Origin: Schistosoma haematobium
Taxonomy: Eukaryota > Platyhelminthes > Trematoda > Strigeidida > Schistosomatidae
Direction: 5' to 3'
Length of the DNA: 64,000 nucleotides
Assembly: GCF_000699445.3 (NCBI RefSeq)
Contig: NC_067197.1
Span: 22,489,809 to 22,553,808 of the forward strand
Every line of letters starts with the position of its first letter. The first letter of the stretch is position 1. This document shows positions 46,092 through 58,660 of this stretch, piece by piece. The notes beneath the pieces were generated by a model. That model was not told where the DNA came from and did no database searches. It saw only the letters and a program-made list of their open reading frames with translations. Position numbers and translations under genes: made by a program.

Positions 46092-47044
46092 GATGATCAA
46101 CTACAATTTGAAAGAATAAAAGTTGTGAATTTTTTAAGTCAGTAAATGAATAACAGAAATGATCTGAAGTCCCAGTAAATAATAACATAGGAGTATAAGA
46201 TCCATTCATTATTATGTGGGTGATCATAATCACGTAACTGCAAATTTATTATTCAGAATTATTGATTAGATTAAACTAACTCTATTGAAATGTGTATGCT
46301 CATATATCATTTGCATTGGTAAAAATTTGTGTATGTATGTGTATTCGTTTGTGTGTGTGTGTGTGCAGAGAAACAGTTAAGAAAGTTGATTTATCTATCA
46401 TGGCCTTACTTTCTTTTATATCTTCGTATTTTTCTTAATGCTTCATTTTATTTCTGTTCTTCTATATTTTTATAGTGTACGTGAAATTTTATCATTAAAT
46501 CAAAATATTTTAGGTAGAACTCCTCAAATTCACTCACTGGATTAATATTATTATTACACGATCACCTTATATCAGTCGCTACTCTCATTCACAATGATAT
46601 TCTTCCCCTATCTACATGAAATATAATACAACAATTTTTATATTCGTAGTCCCTTAAATATTCCATACTCCTGAGTCAATCTAAATATTTCCTCAGTACA
46701 AAATGACGTATTAGATATAAGCGAACAATTTATGTCTTTATTATGATTGTCAATTATTATGTACATTCATACTAATACATATAAAACCAACATTACATTG
46801 AATTTTTGACATTAACACGTTTGCACGACACCTGAAAATAAGGTCGTCAGAAAGAAAAAAAGTTTCCTCTGGAATATTATCCTTCTTCAAATATGAATTA
46901 ATTAATTCATTCTGAACAAATCAGAAGTTTTCTGAACGTTACTAATAACGAATAAACTTGAGTAGAATGAAAATCACTATAATAATTTCTGTCAATAGAA
47001 CCTTTGATTTAATTTGAATCAGGCCATGATAGATCCTACAAACA
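46092..47044. other. Intergenic AT-rich DNA
   Basis: A GT microsatellite at 46350-46365; otherwise nothing recognised. Confidence 0.4.
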
Positions 47045-47405
47045 AACTTATTGTAGGACTCCTCAGTAGTGCTCATCCACGATCCCGCCTCGTGAGATTC
47101 CAACCTAGGACCTGTCAGTCTCGCACGCTAACGCTTAACCACTGGACCACTGAGCCGGCCGGCATCCAACGGAGTTAATGTTTAACTCCAACTAATCCAC
47201 AAAATTGAGCAATACATCCACCATTATCTTCAGTGAGTTACTATCTTACAACAGACCGGTTGAACTCCACTGGTCATCGCCTCTCACTAGAACTCTGGGA
47301 AATACCTCTTGGAGACCATCACTAGTGAGCGTATGTTGATGGTGGTCTTGTTTCAACTGATTAGTGATCTCAACCATTAAAAATTACTATAATATCCACA
47401 AAACC
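47045..47405 (+). mobile_element. Hammerhead SINE (family B) with 5' inversion
   Basis: 47045-47335 is minus-oriented: half ribozyme (GGACTCCTCAG), B box, A box (GACCACTGAGCC) and leader (to CACTAGTGAGC). 47336-47405 is the plus-oriented 3' region ending CCCCTTCTGATA. Split and orientation fit ordinary twin priming of one unit. Confidence 0.75.
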
Positions 47406-47602
47406 CCTTCTGATATAAATCATATATTTCTTAAGTATTTAGAAATAGGACAGTTTGGTTTAAGCACAATTTCAACATATTCATATCATTTTGAGTATTT
47501 TAATTTGTTGTTTGTTGTAAAATACATATGAATATAATTCAAATATATAACTAGTAACACGCCATTCAACCAATTTGTGTCATATGTATTTATCTAGTTA
47601 AA

Positions 47603-47790
47603 CACATAAATATTGGCACAAAAGGGTAACAAAATATATGTGTCACATAAAGTAGTTCTCACTTAGTTTGTGTGCAAGGTTGGACGCTGCCTTGGTCGCC
47701 AAACCGAAACAGGTGGTTTTCTTAGTAGGCCATTCCCCGAGACCTTGAATTGGAGGTCTAATCCACAAGGCAGTGGGGCAACGTTGAGAG
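47603..47790 (-). mobile_element. 3' fragment of the LINE-tailed non-autonomous family
   Basis: It matches the 3' part of the 61.4-kb copy: AACACATAAATATTGGCAC, CCGAAACAGGTGGTTTTCTTAG, and CTAATCCACAAGGCAGTG. The sequence after ~47790 (GGACGAAACGCTCGTCC) is different. Confidence 0.65.
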
Positions 47791-47840
47791 ATATAAACCG
47801 AGGACGAAACGCTCGTCCTAGATTTCACTGATCGCCACAA

Positions 47841-49325
47841 ATTTTAAATGTGTCTCAGTTGTACACATCATTTTTGTTCACTCTGTATACTTGAAAAAAA
47901 GAAATTTCCTGTATGTATCAGATTATTTTTGTTGCCAAGAAATAATCATCCGATGTGTCAATTAAAAATACACTCAAAACAGTAATTAACAAGAACGTCA
48001 CTTAAGTTGAAAAATGAATATAACATTCGTTTGTAAGTATTCTGTTGTTCAATATTTACACAAATATTTTTGAAATTAATTATTTCACATTAGCCTTATC
48101 GATAAGGCTAGATGTGAAATATGCACTCACTGATAAGATTTAATGCCGAAAAAGTAATATCACAAATTTTGCTGAAGAAGAAAATTATGAGACCACAAGG
48201 CTACAATATCATCTCGGCTTCTGGAAGACCTAAACTTTCTGGGTTATAGCCTATATGAAACAATGAAGATGTACTATTCAATAATTTCAAGTTCATCTGT
48301 GTTTAATGCTCCTTGGTTTCCAGTGGTTCTTCAATTGATGTCAGCCGTTGACGAAAGTTGAGTTGAAAAGATTAGTCTTTTTAAGGAAAGAAGTTCATAT
48401 TTTTGTCATGCTTACAAAGAGTAGGTTTCTTCAGAATAATACAGAGAAATTCATAACTATGCACAATATTCAAAGGGTTTGGAGTTTTAAGTTCATGATT
48501 TTGTTGACTGATGTTCAGATATCATATGAATAAGTGTGATATTCGTTTAAGATTGTCATTAATTGGGATCTATTTAAAAATTAGGAATGACTGGATGTCT
48601 CATATGTTTTAGTGCAGGTCTGTAAGGCAGTGTGTACACGGAACCCCACCATAAGTCGGGAACAGGACCTTCAGAAATCAAGGTGAACGTTTGGTCGTTT
48701 GACTACTGAGGCTATTGTTCACAGTTAGTTATTCTCGAATTCAATCATTTTGAGATATGGTACAGGATCATCTGATGCCATTAGTAATAACGGTTTTACC
48801 TTCAAAATGACGGGATATCTCCATTCATGACTTTCCATTATAAATTCGAGAACTTACCTCTACCTGAGACTGATCCGTAACATTTATCACTTACAAATTA
48901 AATGAGTCACCACTAAACCTCTATACCAAAAATGCTACATGTATAGTCAGTATTGTGAATAATATAACGTTTTCTACTGGTCTACACACATTATGCACTT
49001 TTAAAGAACGATCTTATTTTTCTTTAGAAAATTTTTCATTACACTTATGGGATTACGTGTAGTCAACTATAACACTAATGATATTAATGAAAACGAAAAA
49101 CAAAATTGGTGATATTTTAAATGTACAATGCGTATATTTCCCATCATCCTATATTCAGCTATATAAATAGATATATTATTGTATTCTTTGTTGACACGTT
49201 TCTAACATTATTTGAACTGATGATTTTATTAATTAAACCAAAATGAAAATACATTTGGGAAATCCAATTATAACAAACAAAACGAATGTATTCTATGGAG
49301 GAATAAATCGTTTCATTACTAATCA

Positions 49326-49384
<59 letters not shown>

Positions 49385-49527
49385 GGTTAGTGTTAAAAGC
49401 AAACGCAAGAATTAATTATGTACTCACGATAATGGTTTATATTACGCCTCTTACTATGGAATCTTAGTAGTATACAATGAAATATCTAGTCAATTTAAAT
49501 AAAAAAATAAGCCATTTTATCTTTATA
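47841..49527. other. Intergenic AT-rich DNA
   Basis: It contains a short inverted repeat (ATTTCACAT-AGCCTTATCGATAAGGCTA-ATGTGAAAT, about 48082-48120). No gene was recognised. Confidence 0.4.
49330..49381. repeat. (AT)n microsatellite
   Basis: About 26 uninterrupted AT units. Confidence 0.97.
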
Positions 49528-49655
49528 TCAGAAGGGGTTTTGTAGATTTTATAGTAATTTCAATAGTTGAGATTATGAGTTCATTGGAGCTAGACCACCA
49601 TGGAAAAGCTGGAAGCACTGGACGGCCGTTTCGTCCTATTGTGGGACTCCTCAGC
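49528..49655 (-). mobile_element. Hammerhead SINE (family B) 3' fragment ending in the ribozyme
   Basis: From the 3' end (ATCAGAAGGGGTTTTG on plus) through GAGCTAGACCACCATGG to the ribozyme core. It stops one base past CTGAGGA, so everything 5' of the ribozyme core is missing. Confidence 0.75.
49615..49655 (-). ncRNA. Hammerhead ribozyme, family B, cut at stem I
   Basis: CTGAGGA (49654-49648), perfect stem II GTCC/GGAC, GAAA (49632-49629), perfect ACGGCCGT and GUC are all present. The 5' strand of stem I is lost by truncation. Confidence 0.7.
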
Positions 49656-51879
49656 ATGATTTATTTTTGTATTAGTAGAAATTTGTAGAATAGTTTCTTA
49701 GTCAATTATATATAAGTCATCAACAATACGATGATGGATAAAATCTTGTCTAGTTTAAGATGCCATATCAAACAGTAGTTTGAATTCCTGATGACGTTTC
49801 GTTTTGGGAATTCGCTTTTAAACTGTTCTTATGCTGACAAAAGTATGCATACAAGAAACCAACTTATACGATTAAAAGTCATAAAACAAATTTATTTATT
49901 TAAATGGTTTAATAGTAGGATTTTTGTAAAAATTACTGAATATTCTCATTTTCATTATGTGACTGAAATCAGCGGCATTTTGTTGTTAGCGTCGTATCAT
50001 ACATAATTAATAGTCCTTACAGTAATGTAAGTTGCAGGACATCGTAGGGTATTCAATCATTTGGACTAGCCGTCTATTCAAAAATAAATAGCCTTAAAAT
50101 GGTATTCTTTAAATTGTAGTAGAATAGTTACTTATCAACAATGTCATAGGAGGATCACAAAGTACGTAAGTGAATTAGACTATTTGGATTTTTTGTATGG
50201 TTATACCTTTTACATTGAAAAGCCTTTTCATGAAATTTTGAATTGTGCCAAACAAGGAACATCTGAGCAACGCCAAAAGATTTAATAATCCTGTGGAGCT
50301 GGAAAATTTACGAATTAAATTGGCAATAGAAGTACATGCTATTGTCAAAACCCGTGAAATCGGTATCAAATGTTTCAAAATAGTTCGTAATGGTTTTTTC
50401 AGCTAGAAGAAAAGTCAAGGAGCTTAAACGTTTCATATAATGATGAGTCCATTTCCTTTTAGTGGAACAGGACACCTGACTATATATTCAACCCAAGCAG
50501 TTTATTTAAACAACCACGTTTGATTCTATTCATTTCTGATATCATTAATACACATATTTGTTTGGAAAATCCAGAATATTAATCGAAGAAAGCCCAGAGA
50601 GGCTTTAGAAACTTTAGGAAACATTTTACCCAATTAGCGATGATTAGACGTATCTCGGAAACATCTAGAGAGTGGAGAGTTGCGTGTCATATTTCTGATC
50701 GGATAATAACCTATCCTGCTACTATAGTAAGTAGAGTTCCAGAAGCGCAAAGCGATCTGAAATGCTATAAATACCCTCAATTTTCTGTACATAAACGAAC
50801 CTTGGAGTAAAGCGTTCTTTCCACATTCTGCACCCTTTCTTTTTTGTTCAAGTTGTCGTGCAGATTGAGCCTGCGTTTATCAGGACAGCCTGAGAAAATA
50901 GATTCAAGAATTCAATCAGAATATCTGTCAACATTTAAACTCGATAACTGTACAACTCGAATATCACATTTTCCACACCTCATAGCATACACATTAATAC
51001 ATATAGTGATGATTTAAACAGAATCATCTGGACCAAAATACTATGATGTTGATATTTTCAAACATTTTGATATTGATTGAACTAAATGTTCTGCCTTATT
51101 CTTCTGAGCCACTTGTGTTAATTTAATTTCAGTTATGTATTTATTTACTCTGAACAAGTGATTGAGTTTACTGTAGAACTTTATACATTCAAATATTTAC
51201 TCACTGAGATATCATTAATAATTCATTATTTTATGATGAATTAGAAAATGTTACGTGTTAAACTAGTGAATTTTCCATCGATTACAGGTTAAATATGTTC
51301 ATAATATGTCATTTTTTTAATGAATAAGATCATTTAATAAAATAGTAAGACAATTCTTTGTATCATGTTAGTTGACAATCAATACAATACAACAAATCAT
51401 GAAACCAAAATGATTATGTAACAAGAGTTTATAAGAAGCAATTAAAGCATGAAGTAATCTATTCATGGTCCACAGTAAGTATAGAAAATGATTATACACC
51501 CTTTTGAATACACAAGTTCTGTCTTTTTTTCGTGTGGAGTTAATCCAGATGGCTTTTTCTACATATCAAGGGTTGTAGTCTTATTCCTTCCGGTAGATTG
51601 TATGAAATTTGATACGAATCAAAAAGATTAAAATAATAAACTGAATTAAATCTATATCTCCTTTTTTGCTCTCAGAAAAATCATTTAAGAGATTCGGAAT
51701 CACAGTCTCATTATTAATAATAACTGTTTACAATTTTAATTATATTCACTATATATTATTGATTCTTATTCAATCTATTTCGTTATATTTTTATGGAATA
51801 TCAATTGATTGTTACCGTTATCAATATATATTTGTTAGAAATTAAATAGAGCTTTCTTGTATTCATTTATATATGAATA
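49656..51879. other. Intergenic AT-rich DNA with one short unexplained frame
   Basis: 50242-50406 (+) reads a 54-residue frame with RFNNPVELENLRIKLAIEV; it looks protein-like but no family could be named. No other features. Confidence 0.35.
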
Positions 51880-51890
51880 TAACTGTTTGT

Positions 51891-52017
51891 AATTTCAATA
51901 GTTGAGGTCATGAGTCAGTTGAAGATAGACCGCCAGGTTTTTCATGATGGTTTAACTCCAATTGACTCATGATCTCAACTATTGAAATTACTACAATCTC
52001 CACTAAACTCCATTCTG
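51891..52017 (+). mobile_element. Minimal inverted SINE (family B) arms, 11-bp TSD
   Basis: Flanked by TAACTGTTTGT at 51880-51890 and 52018-52028. The insert has only the SINE 3' region twice, inverted (left to ~51935, right from ~51950), without ribozyme or tRNA head. Confidence 0.8.
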
Positions 52018-52028
52018 TAACTGTTTGT

Positions 52029-52741
52029 TCTTGAAATAATGAATTAATGGGTTTTTTTGTGAATATAAAATGAAATAACCTAAGCAAATGTTATGAAATA
52101 GTAGTAAGATTGGTAAATTAATATTATACAATAGTCTATCTTTAAAAATACTAGTTAATGAGATAGAATTTGAATTTTTTAATCTGATTCAACAAGTTTC
52201 TTATGTTGCATAGCATTAAAAGAAAATATGAAAGCAACTGATGAAAATTTCAGAATAATTTAATTCTAGACAGTCCATTAACTAGTTAATACTTTTTATT
52301 CTTGAAACCTTTTTTTTCACTTATTTTTAAAGAACTCAAATGAAAATACATTTAATTTATCTCTATTTTATTGTTGGTTTTATATCATAATAAATTCTAT
52401 TGCGGTGCGTTCTACTGATGTTGACAGATATAAGTAGTATGTTTCAGCAATTGAAAGTGAAATGTTTGGAGGCAGAAGATTACAAAGATCAAAGAGAAGA
52501 AAACAAGAACAGAGAATGATCGGTGTGGAAATGCAGGAATAATGAAGTTTGAGACAATTGATTGATGTTTTTCAAATGAAGAATTTACTGTATGGTTCTC
52601 AGATTTTACTCAAATGTTCTGTAATTTTGTGTCCAAATACGTTTGATTGCTTCCATTGCTAATCTCGTTTACTACAATTTTACTTTAAATGAACGATGGA
52701 AATAAATAATGATTATTTTTATTATCCATCCTTTCTCTGTT
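52029..52741. other. Intergenic; possible unclassified repeat
   Basis: 52430-52570 has a less AT-rich, purine-rich stretch (GGAGGCAGAAGATTACAAAG) resembling a common schistosome repeat, unassigned. Confidence 0.35.
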
Positions 52742-52970
52742 TTCAGAAGGGGTTTTGTGGAGATCTTAGTAATTTTATGGTTAAATTCATGAGTTCAATA
52801 AAGCTAGACCACCATGGAAAACATGGAAGCAGTGGATGGCCATTTCGTCCTAGTATAAGACTGCTCATCCATCTCGCGTAATCGTGTATGCACAGTGCTG
52901 AAGAGTTCAATACTAGGACAAAACTGCCGCCCAATGCTTCTAGGTTTTCCATGGTGGTCTGGCTTTTTTA
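52742..52970 (+). mobile_element. Hammerhead SINE (family B), inverted-dimer remnant
   Basis: The left half is minus (3' end AGAAGGGGTTTTGTGGAG, decayed ribozyme). The right half is plus from ~52880 (ATGCACAGTGCTGAAGAG, GACAAAAC, 3' CCATGGTGGTCTGG). Both cores are mutated. Confidence 0.65.
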
Positions 52971-53494
52971 TTTCTTGTTTTATCAGAGTTATCCAGTAAT
53001 ATTTTCATTAGAAGCAAAACATTGTTTTATCTATCCCTTATTATATTCATATATTGTGAATACAAACTTCATCTCAGATTTCGGTTTTTTTGTCTACAAA
53101 AAATGATTAATTTGGTAAATAATTTTGATATCGTTTTGTTTGTAAATTAGTCACAAAACAGTATTTATTCATTCAGTCAATTTGTACAACCATTTTTATT
53201 TTATTTTTAGTCTCATTGAGATGAAGAATCTTGTTGCTAATGCAATAAGAGATGATTTATTTAAAAAGATTTGTTTGATCGGTTTTAAAGTTTGTTTTTG
53301 AACGGAATTTTTTATCACGAACGTAAAACATTTATATAACTATATAAATTTAGAAAATCAGCGAACAGCTTTTTTGGTATAGTTTTTTGAATTATTGAAT
53401 GATAAGTTTTCCTAATTTGTTCTTTGGTAAAATACAAGACATGAATTTTAATAATCTCAGAATAACTCTGATAAGGAGAATTATAAGAAGTCAT
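52971..53494. other. Intergenic AT-rich DNA
   Basis: Nothing recognised. Confidence 0.4.
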
Positions 53495-53782
53495 GGTGAA
53501 ACTATAATTTATGGACGACCATTGAGTGACGCCAGACTGACCTTGAAAGTGTCTACCTAATAAGCTGGACCACATGAGGGTTATAAACCTGTGTGAGGAA
53601 TTTGAATTATGATTTACAGTTGATGGTTAAGGTTAGAAAATAGATTTAGGGTTTTCATCACGAACTGACATAAGCTATAATGACAAGAATCTATTTATCC
53701 GAATGAATAAGGGAATGTCGCGCCAAAATCCGAGACCTGTTATCTTATACCTGATTGGTTCGTCCATAAATTCTAGTCTCGC
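53495..53782. mobile_element. MITE with terminal inverted repeats
   Basis: The ends GGTGAAACTATAATTTATGG and CCATAAATTCTAGTCTCGC are inverted. The 288-bp length and body match 31562-31851 in opposite orientation. Confidence 0.75.
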
Positions 53783-54333
53783 AAAAGTAATTTATTTCTA
53801 GGATCACTTTCAATTATTCACAATTTAGAAATAATAATATCACAAACAAGTAATACACACTTCACCATATAAAAAGTCTTAAACAAGATGGGTTTAAAAA
53901 GTAGATGTCGATTGATAATAAATGGTAGAAATTGTGCAAGAATTAGTTCAATTATTCATTTGATTATTTGTCTATAGATTAACTAATAGAATATTCTAGA
54001 AATACAAGTCTTAAAATGGAATAATAGCGTTATACATAGACTAAGTATAAAACTTGAAAACTAATTAGCCAAGAGAAGCTCATATAAGAAACAAAAGAAT
54101 TTTAAAAAATTGCTACACTACTAAATTTTGAACTTACAGTTAACAAGGTGTGGAAAGATTAGCCAAAACTAGAAAGTTCCTACAAAAATGCTATTTCAAT
54201 AAAGCTTCTTTTGTCGTTTTTTTCGGACAAATTTTACATAAAGTTTAATGTGATCATGATCTTCATATTATTTTTAATTAGTATCTTACTACTGATTACA
54301 GGAATTCAGTTACTGCATTTTGATATATATATG

Positions 54334-54386
<53 letters not shown>

Positions 54387-54779
54387 AAACAGAATGTATT
54401 ATGACTGTCTAATATTCTATTCAAATGAATGAATATAGAAGTATGGTTAATCATTTGTCCATGAAATTCAGGTATACAATTATTTGTTGTCAGACCGCCC
54501 TCTAAATATAATTAATTTGGTAAACACTTATAGTTTGAATATTATCAAATAATACAGTCATCATGTTTACAAAAACAAACGATATGATTTAGAATCTTAA
54601 ATGTAATGTATACCGAATATTTTTTATGTAATGACAACATTCAAGCTTGAATGTGAATGAATATGATTATCTTAAATTGAGATATGTTAAAAATCGGATT
54701 AATCTCTGTGTTATTATTACTTGAATAAGTTATTAAAATATTTTGAATTATTCAAATGCATCTAAGTAAATGTTTATTG
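53783..54779. other. Intergenic AT-rich DNA
   Basis: AT microsatellite (54325-54386) with interruptions; nothing else recognised. Confidence 0.45.
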
Positions 54780-54936
54780 TTTTTGATGAAATTTTGTTCT
54801 CTGACCCGGATAGTGTGCTCATGGAGCTTTTATCGTTCTTCTGAACAACATCATCGGCACAAACTTCAGGTAGAAGTGAACTATTCGAATTTGTCCATCA
54901 AAATCATCCACCTGAGCTACAAATCTTATCCACTAT
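54780..54936. mobile_element. Foldback-element relative with flipped loop
   Basis: The left arm (TTTTGATGAAATTTTGTTCTCTG) and the flank ATCCACCTGAGCTACAAATC match 41491-41670. The central stretch (TCGTTCTTCTGAACAACATCATC) is the reverse complement of the loop there. The right arm is mostly deleted. Confidence 0.6.
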
Positions 54937-56054
54937 CTTAAATGTTTATTGTTTTAGCCAGATTAATGAAATATGTGTGTCTGCATAGACAATATATTGA
55001 TGATAATATTAAAAGAATCAGTATGTGTTTATTTTTCTTTTCGGGTTGCATAATTTGAATGGTTAGTTATAGAGAATTCATATTTAATATTGTGTATTGT
55101 AGAATTGAATTATTCAAGCTAATAACCATGCAATTAGAATTTAGTTATCATTTATGAGTTTTGAGTTAGTTGGAGAATTAAAGTTTTGCAAACAAAAGGA
55201 ATGGTAAAATAAGGATATTTACAAATTTATAAAGACTATAGCCTATTTTTCAGTAATAAATTGATGTTGATAAGCAATACAACGTATTCAATATAAAATT
55301 GTTTGCGATTTTAGAGACTTGATAAGTGAATACAATAATTTAAGTTATTGTTGTTAAGGTTATGTAATTTTGTGAAGATGATCGTTACACTGTTATGCAG
55401 GGTATTTTAAATTTACTTTGACTGACAGCTTGTGTGTTCCATTTAAGTTTACAATTCTTTATTGCTTTTCATACTATTTTTCAATAAATGACATTTTAGT
55501 AGATATAGAGTTTGTCTAGTTTTGTTTTCGTTTAAACATTATTAGAAACCCGTATGAGGAAAGGTTTTACTTTAAGAAATTATGTACAATTTTGTTTCTT
55601 TTTCTTTCATAAATAATGGAACATTTAAACAAACCAATGAATATTCGACTGATAAGGTAATTGAGTTTTTAAATTGTTTTAGATCTAAGAGAGCACCAAA
55701 TATAAATGAATGATTCTAACACAAAGTCGATATAAAAGTAAACTTTTTTAAAGTTGCTAATAGGTTATCAAACAATAGAGTTTAAGGTTAGGATTGATGA
55801 AAAGTGTTGGGATAAATTCTAATAATAACTGTAAGCCTTCACAGTATTTTCTCTTTTCATTTAACTTTGTCGTTATGTGGTTTGTGGTCACCATTCTGAA
55901 TCTACCACCAAGTCAATCAACAAAATGATAATTTAATCCAAGTATTATAGAGTGTGACAATATTAGATTTGTTGTGTTTACATATGTTATTAACTATACA
56001 ACAAAGAATTCATTTTCCACCAGAACAAATTTAAACCCTGATTTTGTGACTGTA
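54937..56054. other. Intergenic AT-rich DNA
   Basis: Nothing recognised. Confidence 0.4.
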
Positions 56055-56270
56055 TTACTTACTTACACCTGTACCCCCCAATATAGCATAGGTCGCAGAC
56101 CAACATTCACCAACCCATTTTATCTTAGGCCTTCTAGTTCTATCCCATTGTGGTTCATTATCCTCATGTCTGCCTCCATTTCTTGGCGTAATGTGTTCTT
56201 TGATCCTTCTCTTCCCTTTTGGTCTTGAGGATTTCAACTGAGAGCTTGCCTTGTGGCGTCACCTGAGGCG
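56055..56270 (-). mobile_element. LINE C-terminal fragment
   Basis: The minus-strand frame reads RRIKEHITPRNGG and PQWDRTRRPKIKWVGECW, the charged C-terminal tail of RTE-like LINEs, as at 3256-3520. Confidence 0.5.
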
Positions 56271-56800
56271 CCTATGGGGCTACTACCTGTCCCAAGCCCG
56301 GATAAAGGAAGAGGGTTGGACATACGGTTAGCTACTCTATCCCGTAAAAAATAACTCGCTAAATGAACGCCAACCAGACTGCAATAAATAAGCGCTTAAT
56401 ATAAGAAAACTGCTTTAACTTAACTAGCTTACAGGTTGCTAGAATAATGAACTGATATAACAGACAGTCGATTGTTTAGTTAAATGATTTACAATTCACG
56501 TCTGATAGTTAATTATGTTAAATAAATTAATTTAAATGGATATTAACAAAATTTATAAAACAGATGTTAGATTTCGGCCAGTTGTCGAAGCTTATATTAA
56601 CAAAAAACAAATATGTTTTTCAAACTGCAGATAAGGTGTAAAACATGCCAGAGATAAAAACTTACACTTTATCAATAACATTTTCAGTATCATGTTTTCT
56701 AAAAGTTTTAAATTATTCTTATTGAGAAAAATAATCAATATAAATAAAACTTTGATCCTATATACATGTTTTTTTCTCCAACCAAAATAACAAATTAATA
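56271..56800. other. Intergenic AT-rich DNA
   Basis: A GC-richer patch at 56270-56340 may still belong to the LINE; no further feature. Confidence 0.4.
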
Positions 56801-56806
56801 AAACAT

Positions 56807-57043
56807 TTCAACAGTTGAGATCATGAGTCAGTTGAAGTTAAACCACCATGGAAAACCTGGAAGCACTGGACGGCTGTTTCGTCCTATTGTAGGACTCCTC
56901 AGCACTGCGCATCCACGACCTCGACTCTCGGAATTTGAACCCAGGACCTTCACTCTCGCTTGAGAACGCTTAAAACTCCAGATTACTGAGCCAGCATCTA
57001 ACGGTGTTAATATCTAATTGCTGAGGAGTCCCGTACTAGGAGG
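56807..57043 (-). mobile_element. Hammerhead SINE (family B) with small inverted piece
   Basis: A minus unit from its 3' end (TTGAGATCATGAGTCAGTTG) through the ribozyme, B box and A box to the TAATATCTAA leader. It is joined at ~57018 to a plus-oriented ribozyme piece (TGCTGAGGAGTCCCGTAC). Possible 6-bp TSD AAACAT (56801-56806, 57044-57049). Confidence 0.7.
56866..56908 (-). ncRNA. Hammerhead ribozyme, family B, stem I mismatch
   Basis: CTGAGGA (56902-56896), stem II GTCC/GGAC, GAAA (56880-56877) and GUC are intact. Stem I has GCAGTG opposite CAGTGC, losing inner pairs. Confidence 0.6.
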
Positions 57044-57049
57044 AAACAT

Positions 57050-57457
57050 GACAGTCTGTTTTTACTTTTACGTCTATACTAATATCTTTGTAGATTGATA
57101 TTTTTAAAGTAAAAAAACAGTTGTTTTGCTTTTACCAATGAATTAAGCTAAGCCGTTCCGCTTTGAGAACTTGTTTATGTGTGAAAGACAACGTCAGAAA
57201 CAACTGGTTCCTAATTCTTACCGCAGTCAATTTATAATAATACGTTACTATCACTAAATTTCAAACTTTGGTTCCATTTCACTTCCAGCCTCTCTGTCAC
57301 AAAATGATTAAAGTTAGAAATGTGAAATATTTGATTTCAGCTTTGTGTACAAACAAAGCGTTCGTTACATCACCATAAGATCTTAAGTTATATCTCACGT
57401 GAGGCCATAAGGAGCTTACCACTGTGAATTAAAATACGAAGATAAAATAGTGTTGGA
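57050..57457. other. Intergenic
   Basis: Nothing recognised. Confidence 0.4.
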
Positions 57458-57770
57458 TAGTAACTAGCAGATAAATCCAGGACACGTATTTCATCTTGTT
57501 TTGGGACACATTAACTTGATTTAATAGCATCCCAGAGTTTATGTTTACTCCAAGACAATAACCAAGTACCGCTCACTTCAAACGCCGCCGTGTGAATCAC
57601 TTAGCGACTAAGTACATTTAGTCACTAACTTGTATAATGTAGGAAGGGGAAGTGTGAACGCATTTGTATTGGTTGTTCGTATCTTATAATTTATGTTTTG
57701 AACTTTAGCTGATCCACAAATTAATAGAAACGCAAGCCTTGCATTTCACTGCTAGCCACCATCCAGCTAT
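57458..57770 (-). mobile_element. Degenerate Sm-alpha SINE
   Basis: It keeps TAGCAGATAAATCCAGGA, CATCCCAGAGTTTATGTT and the decayed tRNA head TCACTTAGCGACTAAGTAC. The ribozyme core is lost (GACACATTAAC). Confidence 0.55.
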
Positions 57771-57999
57771 TCCTATAATGAGTATTTATAATACTTGGCC
57801 TACTGTTGATTTTACAGAAAAATAAAAACGTCCTTAAGAAAATGTGCTGTCTCTGATTATAATTTGAAGATGATTATCACCATTAGTTGAGTGAGTAATA
57901 TTGTTATTATTAACACTGACTCGACTGAAAGAAATACATGATTGTATATATGTATATAATAGTTAAAATTGACAATCATTAAATGATATCAATTCAAGT

Positions 58000-58660
58000 A
58001 CGCTCATAATGCTTGTGACTCAATCGTAATATTGAGGTAATTCACCCTGGATACACATATGCCGAGACAGACTGATCAATTACAATCCCAAATATCAACA
58101 GGAAAATCTAAACAACCAATACTAATCAATGAAGATTAAAAAAATTATCCATTGTTTCCTTCTTTTAATGACTACCCTGTTGATGTCGGCTCATAAATGA
58201 ACCTATACTCATATATAATTTTATATATACATAATAACAAGTACATAATCCATACTAATAAATTTTTAATAATTACTTCTATCAACATTATTCATACTTA
58301 GGTGTATTGGAACGTAAAATGGAATCATTCAAATCATTAATTAATTAACTTTTAAATCAATTACCTAAACAAACTAATTAATACACTTGGTATCGTTTAC
58401 TTCAATCTTCCCATTGATGCTTAAAACTTCAATTGATCAGTCTCTTATTGGCATATGTGTATACTGTGCGTATTGCCTCGATATTGCCTTAATTCACCAG
58501 CATTATCAACTAAATGGTTGATGCGATAACATTTAAAGTCAACATTACTGAGTTTGAGTCCCAGAGTGAACATCAACTCTGAGATGCAGGTACATCCAGA
58601 TACTAAGTTTCAAATTATATGAAACGCGAGTTCGAGCTTCTATCACTAGCCTATCTAATC
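58000..58660 (+). mobile_element. Degenerate Sm-alpha SINE region (two pieces)
   Basis: 58000-58130 has the minus-side flank (GACTGATCAATTACAATCC). 58380-58660 has the plus order: AATTGATCAGTCT, TGAGTCCCAGAGTGAACATC, then a dead core (ATACTAAG..GAAACGCGAG). The intervening 58131-58379 is AT-rich. Confidence 0.5.

Noticed and set aside
47790..47830. GGACGAAACGCTCGTCC as a hammerhead
   Set aside because: No CTGANGA core or pairing strand for stem II was found upstream.
50242..50406. 54-residue frame with RFNNPVELENLRIK
   Set aside because: Protein-like composition, but no start, no splice signals and no family I could name, so not listed as a gene.
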